Below the pieces are notes generated by a model. The model made no database searches, was not told the DNA's origin, and saw only the letters and a program-made list of their open reading frames with translations. A stretch of 8,026 bases of DNA, taken from NCBI GenBank assembly GCA_016764035.1, contig JAESSQ010000209.1:1-8026 (forward strand), given 5' to 3'. The DNA is from Gammaproteobacteria bacterium (GTDB taxonomy: Bacteria > Pseudomonadota > Gammaproteobacteria > SZUA-229). Position 1 is the stretch's first letter. Every line of letters starts with the position of its first letter. The translations under genes were made by a program, and so were the position numbers. This document shows positions 7,045 through 8,026 of the stretch, one piece after another.

Positions 7045-7313
7045 TTATATCCTCGACTCACAAACGCTGCACTTATCATACCTTGTTCACCTTAAGTTAT
7101 TTATATTTATGTCATAGATTTAGGAATCGCTGATTCACTCATAAATATATAATCAGCAAAAATATTTACGCGCATCTACCTTCTTCTTTTCAATGCGTTA
7201 TCGGTCATTAAAAAGGGCCACACGTATGATCCAGCAGAAACACTTAAATAAGCAAAGCTTCCTTAAACAAGTAATGCTAGGATAGCCTAATTAATTTTAT
7301 TGCACGAATCATC
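7045..7313. promoter_or_regulatory. Divergent intergenic region between the M16 operon and ftsY
   Basis: These 269 AT-rich bases must hold the promoters of both the minus-strand M16/rsmD/coaD transcript and ftsY. On the minus strand TATGAT (7075-7080) is a fair -10 candidate, but no good -35 lies 16-18 bases upstream. For ftsY no pair of hexamers is convincing. I see no small gene or RNA gene in it. Confidence 0.4.
7129..7157. other. Inverted repeat in the divergent region
   Basis: GCTGATT (7129-7135) and AATCAGC (7151-7157) are a perfect 7-base inverted repeat separated by 15 AT-rich bases. The half-site spacing, about two helical turns centre to centre, fits an operator for a dimeric regulator as well as a hairpin. 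No T-run follows, so it is not a terminator. Confidence 0.3.
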
Positions 7314-8026
7314 ATGTTTGGCTTCTTTTCTCGCAAGCAAAAAAACGACGACAAAAAAACGTCTGAGACGCCGCCAGAATCAGCGACGACCCCGCTCAAA
7401 AATCAGCCGCAAACCGAATCCTCCTTAGCAGTAGACAGCCCTGCGGATCTCAGTCATTCTCTAGAAAAAACCAAACGAACTTTTTCTGATGGCCTTGCTG
7501 ATTTTTTTCTTGGCAAAAAAGCCATCGATGCCAGCTTGCTGGAAGAACTTGAAACACGTCTTATCAGTGCAGACGTTGGCATCGACGCCACCACCACCAT
7601 CATCGAAGAACTGCAGAACAATATTTCCAGAAAAGTTATCAATGACACAGCGTCACTGCATCTTAAACTGGCTGAAATAATGAAAACCATTCTGCAGCCT
7701 TGTGAACAATCCCTAAGTAGCGTTTTCACGGACGCCGCCGATAAATCCGATACAAAAAAACCGTTTGTAATTCTGGTAGTCGGTATCAATGGTGCTGGCA
7801 AAACCACCAGTATCGGCAAACTAGCACATCACTTTTTACAACAAAACAAATCTGTCATGCTAGCCGCCGGCGATACTTTTCGTGCTGCAGCAGTGGAACA
7901 ACTGCAACAATGGGGGCAACGAAATAATGTTCCTGTCATCTCACAAGGTACAGGTGCAGACCCCGCTTCCGTTATCTTTGATGCTTTGCAGTCTGCAAGT
8001 TCAAAAAATATTGACATTGTTATCGC
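7314..8026 (+). CDS. ftsY: Signal recognition particle receptor FtsY, 3' partial
   Basis: FtsY is the inner-membrane-associated SRP receptor GTPase that docks ribosome–SRP complexes at the Sec translocon. The frame is open from the ATG at 7314 to the window end (237 codons). Residues 1-10 (MFGFFSRKQK) are the aromatic and basic membrane-targeting start. Residues 11 to about 45 are a short polar linker, far shorter than the roughly 200-residue acidic domain of the E. coli protein. The N domain runs from about 50 to 145, with the family stretch LEELETRLISADVGID at 76-91. The G domain begins with the P-loop GINGAGKTT (157-165), with K163, and continues with DTFRAAAVEQL (187-197) and GADPASV. The window stops just before the DTAGR motif. 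No Shine-Dalgarno is clear before the ATG, but the MFGFF start is typical. Divergence from the M16 genes, with ftsY at the edge of the block, matches Pseudomonas-like gene order; ftsE and ftsX would be expected next, outside the window. Confidence 0.97.
   Translation, partial: MFGFFSRKQKNDDKKTSETPPESATTPLKNQPQTESSLAVDSPADLSHSLEKTKRTFSDGLADFFLGKKAIDASLLEELETRLISADVGIDATTTIIEELQNNISRKVINDTASLHLKLAEIMKTILQPCEQSLSSVFTDAADKSDTKKPFVILVVGINGAGKTTSIGKLAHHFLQQNKSVMLAAGDTFRAAAVEQLQQWGQRNNVPVISQGTGADPASVIFDALQSASSKNIDIVI

Noticed and set aside
7454..8017. Minus-strand frames of 121 and 62 residues at the right edge
   Set aside because: They are antisense to ftsY, which is open over the whole stretch and carries its P-loop and DTFRAAAVEQL motifs.
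1..8026. CRISPR array, tRNA, rRNA, insertion sequence or defence island
   Set aside because: I saw no regularly spaced repeats, RNA gene landmarks, transposase motifs or flanking inverted repeats on either strand.

Overview
This window is mostly conserved gammaproteobacterial housekeeping DNA of moderate to low GC, except for a GC-rich left edge. The minus-strand order M16 peptidase – M16 peptidase-like – rsmD – coaD – ferredoxin – ggt, with ftsY divergent upstream, is a block I know from Pseudomonas and related Gammaproteobacteria. I would therefore place the source in a Pseudomonas/Cellvibrio-like lineage. That is an inference from gene order and protein motifs, not from a marker gene.

Left part (1–1058), plus strand: the C-terminal end of a hybrid sensor histidine kinase (end of the ATPase domain plus a receiver domain), then a small 90-residue conserved-type protein of unknown function. 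The first ~130 bases are more GC-rich and do not read as histidine kinase in any single frame. Position 1 may be close to a contig end, a chimeric junction or an insertion boundary.

Middle and right part (1059–7044), minus strand: the transcript probably starts at the M16 pair near 7044 and runs through rsmD (16S rRNA methylation), coaD (coenzyme A synthesis) and a 2[4Fe-4S] ferredoxin, with gaps of 53 bases or less. A gamma-glutamyltransferase gene follows after a 111-base gap that contains its own plausible promoter. The M16 pair looks like a catalytic subunit (HXXEH zinc site) and a metal-free partner (Arg/Tyr pair), with the two genes overlapping.

Right edge (7314–8026), plus strand: the first 237 codons of ftsY, the signal-recognition-particle receptor. 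The frame is open and runs off the window.

The most notable observation is that two of the conserved genes, ggt and the first M16 peptidase, are each broken by a loss of one base. Restoring one base in each gives full-length, family-typical proteins. Either the sequence carries indel errors or these two genes are decaying. I saw no CRISPR array, tRNA, rRNA, insertion sequence or defence system, and I do not think an undescribed system is present.
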